From assembly GCA_021780375.1 (NCBI GenBank), contig JAJXYT010000129.1, forward strand, positions 1 to 34,200: a DNA stretch of 34,200 bases, written 5' to 3'. The notes beneath the pieces are model-generated. The model did no database searches. It was not told the DNA's origin and was given only the letters and a program-made list of their open reading frames with translations. Origin of the DNA: a bacterium. Lineage in GTDB: Bacteria; Verrucomicrobiota; Verrucomicrobiia; Limisphaerales; UBA11358. Shown here piece by piece: positions 15,446-22,883 of the stretch; the stretch's first letter is position 1; every line of letters starts with the position of its first letter. The translations under genes were made by a program, and so were the position numbers.

Positions 15446-15516
15446 GGAACGCCGGTCTCCGACCCGGCACGTTGGGAAAAACGGTTTCTTCGTGCCGGGT
15501 CGGAGACCGGCGTTCC
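15446..15516. repeat. Perfect 26-bp inverted repeat
   Basis: Two 26-base arms (left GGAACGCCGGTCTCCGACCC..., right its exact complement ending ...GAGACCGGCGTTCC) flank a 19-base loop with GAAAAACGGTTTC. The pairing is 26 of 26. There is no T-run, so it is not a simple terminator. It lies between two minus-strand genes. REP-like or transposon-derived palindromes are the likely class. Confidence 0.92.
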
Positions 15517-15552
15517 TGGCGCAAGCTTCAACCGGGCGCAATCCCGGATCCA

Positions 15553-16005
15553 TCAGGCCGGGTTTGCTTCCGGCGGCTCCGGCGGTTTGGGCAACGGGTT
15601 TTGCTCCGCCGACGGCGTGTGAATGACCGGGATGGGATAGCGCAATTTCATCACGTCATCCACGAGCACTTCGACGAAGTACGTTCCGGCGGTTTTGAAT
15701 TCGATCTGACCAAAAACCATGACATTGGTGGCGTGCAGCGCCGCGTCCTTCAACTCAAATTTCATCTCGCCTTTGCGCAGCACGGTCGTCTGGTCGGGCG
15801 CGATGAACTTGACGCTTTCGGTGAACTGGCCGATGCCCGCCGTCCAGCGGTTGAAAACGCACAGCCGCCCGGCGACAACGGGTAGTTGCGGCACGCGCAG
15901 GAAGTTGATGACGCCGACCAGGAAAAAATTCCCATTGGCTTCCTGGCGTACTTCTTCACACACCAGCGAGCATTGCAAATCCGGCAGAATTCGAGTGGGT
16001 TGCAT
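15553..16005 (-). CDS. DUF6941-like protein of unknown function
   Basis: A 150-residue soluble protein that opens with 'LQCSLVCEEVRQEANGNFFL' and 'VGVINFLRVPQLP'; this 'C(x)xVR.E..GKxxLxGvi' pattern is that of DUF6941, small beta-rich proteins with no known role. The middle has alternating beta-strand pattern ('FELKDAALHATNVMVFGQIE', 'AGTYFVEVLVDDVMKLRYPI') and the tail is proline-rich. No signal peptide. It lies downstream of folD on the same strand, separated by hairpin repeats, so co-transcription is uncertain. Confidence 0.7.
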   Translation of the reverse strand: MQPTRILPDLQCSLVCEEVRQEANGNFFLVGVINFLRVPQLPVVAGRLCVFNRWTAGIGQFTESVKFIAPDQTTVLRKGEMKFELKDAALHATNVMVFGQIEFKTAGTYFVEVLVDDVMKLRYPIPVIHTPSAEQNPLPKPPEPPEANPA

Positions 16006-16020
16006 ATTTTATTCATGATA

Positions 16021-16077
16021 GCGGCGTCCGGTGGGCGCCGCAGCTTCTTATTTCAAATCCGGCGGTCAGCGACCGCC
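16021..16077. repeat. Pair of GC-rich hairpins (REP-like)
   Basis: Two stem-loops lie between folD and the DUF6941-like gene: GCGGCG ... CGCCGC (16021-16041) and GGCGGTC-AGC-GACCGCC (16061-16077). The second has a 7-bp perfect stem with a 3-base loop and follows directly after the folD stop on the minus strand. Neither has a T-run. They could act as RNA stabilisers or attenuators, or be REP-like repeats. Confidence 0.75.
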
Positions 16078-16078
16078 G

Positions 16079-16996
16079 CTACAAACTCATCTCCGCCGCG
16101 CGCACGGTGTTTTGCATCAACATCGCAATGGTCATCGGGCCGACCCCGCCGGGATTGGGCGTGATTTGACCGGCAACTTTCCGGACGGGGGCAAAATCCA
16201 CGTCGCCCACCAGCCGCGATCCGTTTTTCGCCTTCGGATCGCTCACGCGGTTGACGCCCACGTCAATCACGGTCGCGCCGGGCTTGACCATGCCGGCCTT
16301 TACAAATTCGGCCACGCCCATCGCGGCAATCAAAATATCCGCGCGGCGGCAATGCGCCGCGATATCGCGGGTGGCGGAATGGCAAATGGTCACGGTCGCG
16401 TTCGCATTTTTGTCTTTTTGGCAAAGCATCGCGGCCATCGGTTTGCCGACGATGTTGCCCCGGCCCAGAATCACCACCTCCGCGCCGCTGGTTTTCACCC
16501 GCGAACGGACCAACAACTCGCGGATCCCCGCCGGGGTGCAGGGCTGAAAGCCCGTTGGATCACCCAGCATCAATTTGCCGACGTTAACCGGATGAAAACC
16601 GTCCACATCCTTTTGCGGCGACACCGTCGAGTAAACGACGGATTCCCGGATTTGCTTCGGCAACGGGGCCTGGACCAGAATGCCGTGCACGCGCGCATCG
16701 GCGTTCAGTTTTTGCAGCAACGCGAGCAAATCACTTTCGTGCGTTTGGTCCGGCAAAACGTGGGTGGCGGAGGAAATGCCGAGTTCGGCGCAGGCCTTTT
16801 CCTTGCGCCCGACGTAAACCTTGGACGCGGGATCCTCGCCCACGCGCACAAACGCAAGGCCGGGTACGACCCCGCGTCCTTTCAACGCGGCGAGGCGCCC
16901 GGCCAGTTCGCGCTGGATTTGCGCGGCAATGGCGCGTCCGTCAATGAGCGTTCCCACGCTGTCTGGGGCTTCGGAGGTCAACGTGTTTGACCGCAT
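16079..16996 (-). CDS. folD: Bifunctional methylenetetrahydrofolate dehydrogenase/cyclohydrolase FolD
   Basis: FolD converts 5,10-methylene-THF to 10-formyl-THF, feeding purine and Met-tRNA formylation. Visible motifs are 'SKVYVGRKEKACAELGI' with the catalytic Y-x3-K, 'GILVQAPLPKQI', 'PQKDVDGFHPVNVGKL' with the conserved Asp, 'PCTPAGI', the NADP loop 'GRGNIVGKPMA' (usually GRSxxVG, here Gly for Ser) and 'TPNPGGVGPMTIAMLMQNT'. The family start corresponds to 'VGTLIDGRAIA'. The candidates are ATG 16996 (13 extra residues, 56-base overlap with the upstream gene) and GTG 16957 (17-base overlap); neither has a clear ribosome-binding sequence. The longer track ORF is antisense read-through. Confidence 0.95.
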   Translation of the reverse strand: MRSNTLTSEAPDSVGTLIDGRAIAAQIQRELAGRLAALKGRGVVPGLAFVRVGEDPASKVYVGRKEKACAELGISSATHVLPDQTHESDLLALLQKLNADARVHGILVQAPLPKQIRESVVYSTVSPQKDVDGFHPVNVGKLMLGDPTGFQPCTPAGIRELLVRSRVKTSGAEVVILGRGNIVGKPMAAMLCQKDKNANATVTICHSATRDIAAHCRRADILIAAMGVAEFVKAGMVKPGATVIDVGVNRVSDPKAKNGSRLVGDVDFAPVRKVAGQITPNPGGVGPMTIAMLMQNTVRAAEMSL

Positions 16997-17987
16997 TGGT
17001 GGCAACCACCTGGATGCTCTGGATGGCAACGATCGGACTGCTGGGCCAGCGCTGGTCAATCCCTTCCACCCCGGTGACAATGATGCGCATGTTGACATAA
17101 CGGCCCAGGTCAAGGTCCGGCGCCGTGGTGTAAAGATAATCAATCGTCTGATACGTGTCGGGATCGTACAACATGTATTTGGTCGGGGCGACCGGACTCA
17201 TGACCGGTCCCACCACACCTTCATGCGACACGACGCGGTCCACTGGCGGCGGCGGCGCTTGCGCGACCGGCGGAGCGGCCGGTTGGGCGGCGGCCGGCGG
17301 TTGCGGCTCCGGCACGGTGGTGGGTGTCGGTTGTGGCGCTGGAGCCGCCTGCGTCAAATACATGGCGGCGACAAAAGCGTAGGCGTTGGCCGGCGGCTCG
17401 ATTTCCATCCATGCGCCCCTGGTGCGGATGACATTCACCGACGTCCCGCGCTCAATGGTGCCGAGAATGCTGTAGTTTTCACCCGGTCCACCGCGGAGGT
17501 TCATTTTTTTCGCCGTAACCGTGTGGTTGGCCTTGTCAATGTATTTGGCAAAAACCCAGACATGAGCACCTGCGGGGTAAGCGATTTGCGCCCATTGCGC
17601 GGGTTCATTAGCCTTGTGTTTTTCCAGGTTGATCTGGGACAAAACCGTCACCGTCTCGCCTTGTTTGAGATGGGCCACCACCTCGCCCTTGAGGCCGGCC
17701 TGGCCGCGCGCGGTGAGGCTCTTGACGGCGACCTGCGCCGGGCCGGGTGTCAGTGTGACCGTCGGCTCGGAGAGCGGGACGATCCTGGCAGGTGCGGCAT
17801 GGCGTTTGTGTTTTACGGCCTTGGGTTTGGCCTCCGGCGCGGCGGCCCCGGTGGCCGGCGCCAGCGCGGGCGCAGCCTGGGCGGGCGGCGGCGCAGTTGG
17901 CGCGGCGGAAACCGCGTTGGTGTTGTCCTGCGCGACTGCGCTTGTTGCAAGCAGCACGCCCACCATCAACCAGCAATTCGTTTTCAT
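16941..17987 (-). CDS. Secreted protein with tandem bacterial SH3 domains
   Basis: A 348-residue exported protein. Residues 1-19 are a signal peptide ('MKTNCWLMVGVLLATSAVAQ', cut after AVA). A low-complexity Ala/Pro linker follows, then two SH3-like domains: about 80-150 ('VAVKSLTARGQAGLKGEVVA') and about 155-215 ('AKKMNLRGGPGENYSILGTI', the typical 'vRsGPs..y..lg.l' pattern). A second proline-rich linker leads to a C-terminal beta-rich domain ('YVNMRIIVTGVEGIDQRW') that may be OB-like. Such proteins usually bind peptidoglycan. Its start overlaps the pseudouridine synthase stop (ATGA), and it overlaps folD, so the three genes form one operon. Confidence 0.85.
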   Translation of the reverse strand: MKTNCWLMVGVLLATSAVAQDNTNAVSAAPTAPPPAQAAPALAPATGAAAPEAKPKAVKHKRHAAPARIVPLSEPTVTLTPGPAQVAVKSLTARGQAGLKGEVVAHLKQGETVTVLSQINLEKHKANEPAQWAQIAYPAGAHVWVFAKYIDKANHTVTAKKMNLRGGPGENYSILGTIERGTSVNVIRTRGAWMEIEPPANAYAFVAAMYLTQAAPAPQPTPTTVPEPQPPAAAQPAAPPVAQAPPPPVDRVVSHEGVVGPVMSPVAPTKYMLYDPDTYQTIDYLYTTAPDLDLGRYVNMRIIVTGVEGIDQRWPSSPIVAIQSIQVVATNAVKHVDLRSPRQRGNAH

Positions 17988-18694
17988 ATTTCTGCAAGTA
18001 AAGTTTTAATCTCGGTTTCTGTCAATGTCCGCCATCGGCCGGGCTTCAATTCACCCAATTTGATTTTGCCGATTTGAATCCGCTGCAGCCGTTTGACCGC
18101 CAATCCCTGCGATTCAAACAGCCGCCGCACTTCGCGGTTTTTGCCTTCGGCCAGTTCAAGCTCCACCACACTGCGCATACGTCCGGCCGAAATGAATCTC
18201 GCCGCCTGCGCCTGGAGTTTTTCGCCTGCGTGCCATACGCCCCGCAGGAATCGTTCCAAAACTGCCCGATCGACGCAACCCTCAATCGTTGCAACGTATT
18301 TTTTGCCAACGCCATAGCGCGGATGGGTCAGGCACAGGGCGAATTGTCCATCATTGGTCAAAAAAAGCAATCCTTCCGTGTTAAAATCCAGACGGCCTGC
18401 AGAGTGAAGATTTTGCCATTCCTTGGGCAATAAATCATAAATCGTCGGCCGGCCCAACTCGTCCCGGCGCGAACAAACGCACCCGGCCGGCTTGTGCAGG
18501 GCAACGTACAATTTTCGTCGGGCCCGGACGGGTTTGCCGTCAACGGTCACCGTATCCCGGCCGGGATCCACCCTGGTGCCGAGCCCCGGGACCGGTTGGC
18601 CGTTGACCTGCACGCGTCCGGCCAGGATGATTTGCTCGGCCGCACGGCGGGAAGCGACCCCGGCTTCCGCCAGAAATTTTTGCAGACGAACCAC
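17984..18694 (-). CDS. rluB: RsuA/RluB-family pseudouridine synthase
   Basis: A 236-residue rRNA pseudouridine synthase. The N-terminal S4 RNA-binding domain is 'VRLQKFLAEAGVASRRAAEQ', and the catalytic domain carries 'GRLDFNTEGLLFLTNDG' with the active-site Asp, plus 'KKYVATIEG' and the terminal 'EGKNREVRRLFESQGL' and 'RLQRIQIGKIKLGELKPGRW'. It probably modifies 23S rRNA (RluB-like), although RluF/RsuA specificity cannot be ruled out. I start at GTG 18694, which fits the family; the track start at 18751 adds residues read through a repeat. The stop overlaps the SH3-protein start as ATGA. Confidence 0.9.
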   Translation of the reverse strand: MVRLQKFLAEAGVASRRAAEQIILAGRVQVNGQPVPGLGTRVDPGRDTVTVDGKPVRARRKLYVALHKPAGCVCSRRDELGRPTIYDLLPKEWQNLHSAGRLDFNTEGLLFLTNDGQFALCLTHPRYGVGKKYVATIEGCVDRAVLERFLRGVWHAGEKLQAQAARFISAGRMRSVVELELAEGKNREVRRLFESQGLAVKRLQRIQIGKIKLGELKPGRWRTLTETEIKTLLAEI

Positions 18695-18699
18695 GGAAA

Positions 18700-18773
18700 G
18701 TGACGGGTGACGCGTGACGAGTGGCGGGTGACGAGGTGAAATCCGCATCACGAGTCACCTGTCACCGGTCACG
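18700..18773. repeat. Inverted repeat built from GTGAC units
   Basis: The stretch consists of GTGACGG, GTGACGC, GTGACGA, GTGGCGG and GTGACGA in a row, then, after a short spacer, the complementary CACGAGTCACCTGTCACCGG. It sits between the small basic protein gene and the pseudouridine synthase gene. Design is the same as at 13139-13233 (one short word, repeated, then inverted) with a different word. Confidence 0.85.
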
Positions 18774-18775
18774 TT

Positions 18776-18931
18776 TTACACGCCCGGTTTGGTTTTACGG
18801 AGGCCGGTGATGCGGTCGCCGTCCTTCCATTGGCCGCGCTTTTTGAGAAGCTCAACGCGCTCGAAACGCTTGAGCACATTGCGCTTGCCGCCCAATACGG
18901 TTGCCGCGCGCAGACTGCGATGCTGTGACAT
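18776..18931 (-). CDS. Small basic protein, Verrucomicrobia/Chlamydiae type (TIGR04137-like)
   Basis: A 51-residue, very basic protein: 'MSQHRSLRAATVLGGKRNVL' followed by 'KRFERVELLKKRGQWKDGDR' and 'ITGLRKTKPGV'. I recognise it as the small basic protein family of Verrucomicrobia and Chlamydiae (TIGR04137), whose composition suggests RNA or ribosome binding, though its role is unknown. The track ORF starts at 19000, but the family start is ATG 18931. This is the best taxonomic marker in the window. Confidence 0.9.
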   Translation of the reverse strand: MSQHRSLRAATVLGGKRNVLKRFERVELLKKRGQWKDGDRITGLRKTKPGV

Positions 18932-19076
18932 AAATTTTTTCTGGTTAAATGGTCGGTAAAAAACGAGCGCCAAATCTAACAGATTCAATCCTCCCGGCAA
19001 TCCTGAAATTTTGCCGCTTTGGCTCCGGCAAACGCCGCGCCGGCGAAACGAACCTTCAGGCTGAGACGAACAAAGC

Positions 19077-19481
19077 TCAAGCCTCCGGCAATCGCTGCAA
19101 TTCCAGGAGCAACCGCTCCGGATGGACCGGCTTGTGGAGCACCGGGGATCTCACCTGATTCAGGAATGAATGATATTTGGGATCGTCCGCCGCGCCGGTC
19201 AGAAAGATAAAACGGCGGCAAAGATAAGGCTTCACCCGCTCAATGGTGCTGTAAAACAAGTCGCCCTCGAGTTCCGGCATCCGGAGATCACAGATAATGG
19301 CGTTCACGTCCCGGCGGAGAATTTGTCCCAATGCCACTTTACCGTTGGCCGCGGTACTGACTTCGTAATTAAACGTCTCCAGGAGATGTTGATAAATCGA
19401 CGCCAGTTCGACGTCGTCGTCCACGATCAGCACGCACTTTTTGTGCGGCGCGGGTTGCCTGTCCACGACGGTTGTTGACAT
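19077..19481 (-). CDS. Stand-alone response regulator receiver (CheY-like)
   Basis: A 134-residue single receiver domain. Acidic residues are in 'VLIVDDDVELASIYQHLLE', the phosphoacceptor is Asp65 in 'AIICDLRMPELEGDLFYSTI', and the switch Thr95 and Lys117 lie in 'FIFLTGAADD' and 'VLHKPVHPERLL'. There is no output domain, so it works by protein contact or in a phosphorelay. The partner kinase is not in the window. The track shows a 529-residue ORF to 20666, but everything beyond ATG 19481 is antisense to the dehydrogenase gene. Confidence 0.92.
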   Translation of the reverse strand: MSTTVVDRQPAPHKKCVLIVDDDVELASIYQHLLETFNYEVSTAANGKVALGQILRRDVNAIICDLRMPELEGDLFYSTIERVKPYLCRRFIFLTGAADDPKYHSFLNQVRSPVLHKPVHPERLLLELQRLPEA

Positions 19482-19805
19482 CGGTGCTTTGGATTGCCTG
19501 GCCCCGGAACGCCCCGATTTTTTAATCCGGCGTTGACAAGGCGGTCGCCGGCACGTTCTGCCCGTGGCCGGGAATCTTACGCCGAATATGGCACAACTTG
19601 TGAGAACGGACAAGCGCTGGTCGATGGGGCCGCCGGCTGAGTCCGGCGATGCGTGGCGGGTGGCGAGCCGGCGCGCGGGGACGCACGCCCCACCCAATCC
19701 ACCAAATGACCCACCCTGGATTCGAAAGAACCGAGACAACCCGACTTCGGCCGAATTTCGCAGAATTCGATTTGCGGGTCGTCCCCTCGCTTTTAAACTG
19801 GCGGC
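19482..19805. other. Divergent intergenic region
   Basis: About 320 bases between the divergent response regulator and dehydrogenase genes. It should hold both promoters, but I see no convincing -35/-10 pair. Short ORFs here are shadows. Confidence 0.4.
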
Positions 19806-20951
19806 GTGAAAGCCGCCATCCTTCACGGCCGGGAAAATATCCAAATCGAGGACCTTGCGCCGCCGCCGTTGAAACCCGGGGAAGTTCGTGTCCGGGTCGA
19901 GGCCGCGCTGACTTGCGGAACCGATTTGAAAGTATTCAAGCGTGGTTATCACGCCAGGATGATTGTGCCGCCCGCTGTCTTCGGGCATGAGCTGGCGGGA
20001 ACAGTTTGTGAAATTGCACCACCTCTCCCCGGCCCTCTCCCCCGCTTCGCGGCGGAGAGGGAGGAGAATCAGGAAACGTCCGGCCGTCTCCCTTCTCTCC
20101 GCCCAGGCGGGGAGAAGGCGGCCGAAGGCCGGATGGAGGGGTTTGATTGGAGAATCGGCGACCGGGTGGTGGCCGCCAATTCCGCGCCGTGCGGTGAATG
20201 TTTCCACTGTCGTTGCGGGCAGGAAAATCTCTGCGCAGATTTGCTGTTCTTGAACGGCGCTTATGCCGAATCCATTGTCATTCCCGCGCGGGTCGTCCAA
20301 AAAAACCTGCTGCGGCTCAAACCGGAAACCGATTTCCGCGACGCGGCGCTCGTCGAGCCGCTCGCCTGTGTTGTCCAGGGAGTGGCCGACACAAATTTGA
20401 GTGCCGGACAGAAGGTGCTGGTCATTGGCGCCGGTCCGATTGGTCTGATGTTCGTCGCGCTGGCAAAAAAAACCGGTTGTGATGTGACGGTGGCCGGGCG
20501 GCGAGCGATACGGTTGGAAGCGGCCCGACGATTGGGTGCGGAACAGGTCATTGACATCGGTGACGGTCGGGAATTGGTGGCGAAAGTCCACCAAGCCACC
20601 AGGACACCATTCGACGCGGTGCTGGAAGCGGTCGGCCGGCCCGAAACGTGGGAAGCGGCCGCACAACTGGTGCGCAAAGGCGGCACGGTTAATTTCTTTG
20701 GCGGTTGTCCCTCCGGCGCCAAAGTGTCATTCGACACGGAATTGATTCATTATTCCAATCTGACTTTGCTGGCGAGTTTTCACCACACGCCGCACACCAT
20801 CCGGCAGGCGCTGGATTTCATCGAGGCCGGCGTGATTCACGCGCAGGATTTTGTGGACGGCGAATGTCCATTAAGCCGGTTGCCGGAATTGTTCCAGCAG
20901 ATGGCGGCGGGCAATCAGGCCATCAAGACCCTGATCCGCGTGCATGAATGA
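19806..20951 (+). CDS. Zinc-dependent alcohol dehydrogenase (MDR family) with an in-frame repeat insertion
   Basis: A 381-residue medium-chain dehydrogenase. The catalytic zinc ligands are in 'LTCGTDLKVF', 'VFGHELAGTV' and 'LVEPLACVVQG', the structural zinc site is 'APCGECFHCRCGQENLC', and the NAD(P) fold begins 'VLVIGAGPIGLMFVALAKK'. It starts at GTG 19806. Between 'ELAGTVCEIA' and 'DWRIGDRVVAANS', where the family has a short loop, about 40 extra residues ('PLPGPLPRFAAEREENQETS', and so on) are encoded by a hairpin-forming repeat (separate entry). All zinc and cofactor residues are kept and the frame is intact, so it may be active. Closest to sorbitol/threonine-dehydrogenase-like members; substrate unknown. 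Confidence 0.9.
   Translation: MKAAILHGRENIQIEDLAPPPLKPGEVRVRVEAALTCGTDLKVFKRGYHARMIVPPAVFGHELAGTVCEIAPPLPGPLPRFAAEREENQETSGRLPSLRPGGEKAAEGRMEGFDWRIGDRVVAANSAPCGECFHCRCGQENLCADLLFLNGAYAESIVIPARVVQKNLLRLKPETDFRDAALVEPLACVVQGVADTNLSAGQKVLVIGAGPIGLMFVALAKKTGCDVTVAGRRAIRLEAARRLGAEQVIDIGDGRELVAKVHQATRTPFDAVLEAVGRPETWEAAAQLVRKGGTVNFFGGCPSGAKVSFDTELIHYSNLTLLASFHHTPHTIRQALDFIEAGVIHAQDFVDGECPLSRLPELFQQMAAGNQAIKTLIRVHE
20019..20142 (+). repeat. Palindromic repeat element inserted inside the dehydrogenase gene
   Basis: This 120-base stretch contains two hairpins, CCCTCTCC...GGAGAGGG around a TTCG loop and CCTTCTCTCCGCC/GGCGGGGAGAAGG, enclosed by outer arms CCTCTCCCCGGCC and GGCCGGATGGAGG. This CCTCACCCCGGCCCTCTCCC-type sequence is normally intergenic; a second, related copy follows the gene at 20952. 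Here it is read through in frame without a stop. Confidence 0.8.
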
Positions 20952-21009
20952 CCCTCACCCGGCCTGCGTCCACCCGCTCCCAGCGGATGGGAGAGGGCCG
21001 GGGTGAGGG
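20952..21009. repeat. Palindromic repeat between convergent genes, possible bidirectional terminator
   Basis: Arms CCCTCACCCGGCC and GGCCGGGGTGAGGG (one extra G) enclose a second stem CCGCT-CCC-AGCGG. It lies exactly between the convergent dehydrogenase and carboxypeptidase stops, overlapping neither by more than a base or two. It could end transcription from both sides, though no T-run follows. Confidence 0.7.
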
Positions 21010-21010
21010 C

Positions 21011-22540
21011 TCAAGGTTCCAAAAACTTTTCCAGAACCGTATGCATTTTTTTCAGGTCCGGCAGGTTCACATACATCATGTGGCCGGCTTCGAAGGTGAC
21101 GTAGCTGATGTTCGTGCGATAGGCCGGGTCGAGTTGCATGTGGTCGAGCGCATAACGTATCGTGTCCGGAGGGCAGACCAGGTCGCGCATCCCGTTGAGC
21201 ACGAGCACCCGCATATACGGGTTTTGATTCATCACCGACGCGAGCTGGTCGCTCACGTTCGGATAATCGTTGTGCGCGCCGTAATTCCAGGGTTGCACGC
21301 CGGCAATGATTTCGTAAGGCAAATCATCCTCAAACTTCAATTCCTGGCGCGCATAGGCGTTCATCGCCGCCGCGAATGGACCATAAGTCGCTGCGTAAGA
21401 GGGGTCAAAATCGGGATACGGCGAAGCCGGGTCGTCATCGCGTCCGGTGATGCGCGCGTCATAAGCGCCAAGGATCAAGCCCTGGTCGTGCAGCAATTGC
21501 TTGCGGAAGACACCGCTGTCAATCCGCAGATTATTGTCCTCAATCACCTGCGGTTTCAAACCGGTGAGCCGCGCGAGTTCGGCGACGATTTTTTCCCGTT
21601 CAGCGGCCGGCAGCGCCGCGCCCTGTTGCAGGGCGGAGGGGTATTCGCCTTTCGCAAATTTGCGCGCTTCGGCCAGTGCCTTGGGCAGATTATCCTGCAA
21701 ATCCGGCGGCAGTTTTTTGAAGTAAAACGCCGTGGCGGTGTAATTGGGCAGGAACAGTTCAAACGGCAAATCGTTGCCCGACCCATCATCAATCGTGGCA
21801 AAGTCCAAAACGCCTGACACCAGAATCAAGCCGTTCAGATACATGCCGTAACGCGAACGCAGACGCTCCGCCAGCCCGGCGGCGCGAAACACGCCATAGC
21901 TTTCGCCGCAGAGATATTTCGGCGAGAGCCAGCGCTCGTGCCGCGTCGTCCACAGCCGGATGAATTCCCCGACGGAGTCCAGGTCGGCGGACTGGCTGAA
22001 AAATTGGTCGGGCTTTTCGTCCTTGGCCGCGCGGCTGAAACCCGTGGCCACCGGATCAATGAACACCAGATCGCTTCCGTCCAGAATCGAATACTGATTG
22101 TCCTCGAGACCAAACGGCGGTTTGGGCAAGGTGCCGTTTTCGTTCATCTTCACGCGGCGCGGACCGAGTGCGCCCAGGTGCAGCCACACGGAAGAAGAAC
22201 CGGGACCGCCGTTGAAACAAAACGTCACCGGCCGTTTGGCGGTGTCCGTTTCACCAACCCGCGTATAAGCGACGTAAAAAACCGAGGCGCGGGACGTGCC
22301 ATCGGGCTTGAGGATGGGCAACATGCCGGTTTCGGCCACGTAAGGCACGCGCTTGCCGGCAATCGTCACCGTGTTGGTGGTGAAGACCGGTTTGTGCGTC
22401 GCGTCGGGAATGGCGGGCACCTCCGACTTCTTCGCGGCCGGCGCATTGGTTTCTTCCGTCGGAGCATTGGTCCTGGTCATTTCCGCCGGGTGGGCATTCA
22501 TGGCCAGAGAGGTGAGTAACAGCCAGAGTGTTGCTTTCAT
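21011..22540 (-). CDS. Secreted serine carboxypeptidase (peptidase family S10)
   Basis: A 509-residue S10 carboxypeptidase, an alpha/beta-hydrolase that removes C-terminal residues from peptides. Residues 1-19 form a signal peptide ('MKATLWLLLTSLAMNAHPAE'). The oxyanion block is 'CFNGGPGSSSVWLHLGALGP', the nucleophile is Ser214 in 'YLCGESYGVFR', the acid is Asp453 in 'NGMRDLVCPP', and the His is His487 in 'FEAGHMMYV'. The usual GESYGG is GESYGV here, which is tolerated in bacterial members. It ends next to the palindrome shared with the dehydrogenase gene. Likely periplasmic or exported peptide degradation. Confidence 0.93.
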   Translation of the reverse strand: MKATLWLLLTSLAMNAHPAEMTRTNAPTEETNAPAAKKSEVPAIPDATHKPVFTTNTVTIAGKRVPYVAETGMLPILKPDGTSRASVFYVAYTRVGETDTAKRPVTFCFNGGPGSSSVWLHLGALGPRRVKMNENGTLPKPPFGLEDNQYSILDGSDLVFIDPVATGFSRAAKDEKPDQFFSQSADLDSVGEFIRLWTTRHERWLSPKYLCGESYGVFRAAGLAERLRSRYGMYLNGLILVSGVLDFATIDDGSGNDLPFELFLPNYTATAFYFKKLPPDLQDNLPKALAEARKFAKGEYPSALQQGAALPAAEREKIVAELARLTGLKPQVIEDNNLRIDSGVFRKQLLHDQGLILGAYDARITGRDDDPASPYPDFDPSYAATYGPFAAAMNAYARQELKFEDDLPYEIIAGVQPWNYGAHNDYPNVSDQLASVMNQNPYMRVLVLNGMRDLVCPPDTIRYALDHMQLDPAYRTNISYVTFEAGHMMYVNLPDLKKMHTVLEKFLEP

Positions 22541-22883
22541 TTGCCCTGCAATTTAGGCGATTGGAACATGTTTCGACAACACTTTACGCCGATGGGGTAA
22601 AACCTGTGAATAAATTTCCAGAAAAGCGCCTTGCCGTCCGGGCGAATTGACGTTAGCAATATTCATTCTTATGTCACGTCAGGTTAGAGACCATCATCTT
22701 GTTTCAGTCAGAAGGTAAATGGAAACAGCGGGGCTGGCCGGTCAGGACAGGTTCGATTTCGCGGGCGCTTCCTCAGGGCACGGACTGACAACTGTTGCCT
22801 GGGCCCAAGGCTTCCGTCAGCGAAAACCTCCACCAGATTTCTTTCTTCGCACACGAAACTCAAACCCAAAAACCAAAACCAAA
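22541..22883. other. Divergent intergenic region with a weak sigma70-like promoter
   Basis: About 340 bases between divergent genes. A possible promoter for the plus-strand gene is TTGACG (22647-22652), 17 bases, TATGTC (22670-22675); the -35 is good and the -10 weak. The end is A-rich, CAAACCCAAAAACCAAAACC, with no purine-rich ribosome-binding sequence. No gene recognised. Confidence 0.35.

Noticed and set aside
16821-18077. 418-residue plus-strand ORF
   Set aside because: Antisense to the SH3 protein and folD; composition is low-complexity Arg/Gly.
19077-20666. 529-residue minus-strand ORF
   Set aside because: Only the last 134 residues (response regulator) are real; the rest is antisense to the dehydrogenase gene and has no domain.
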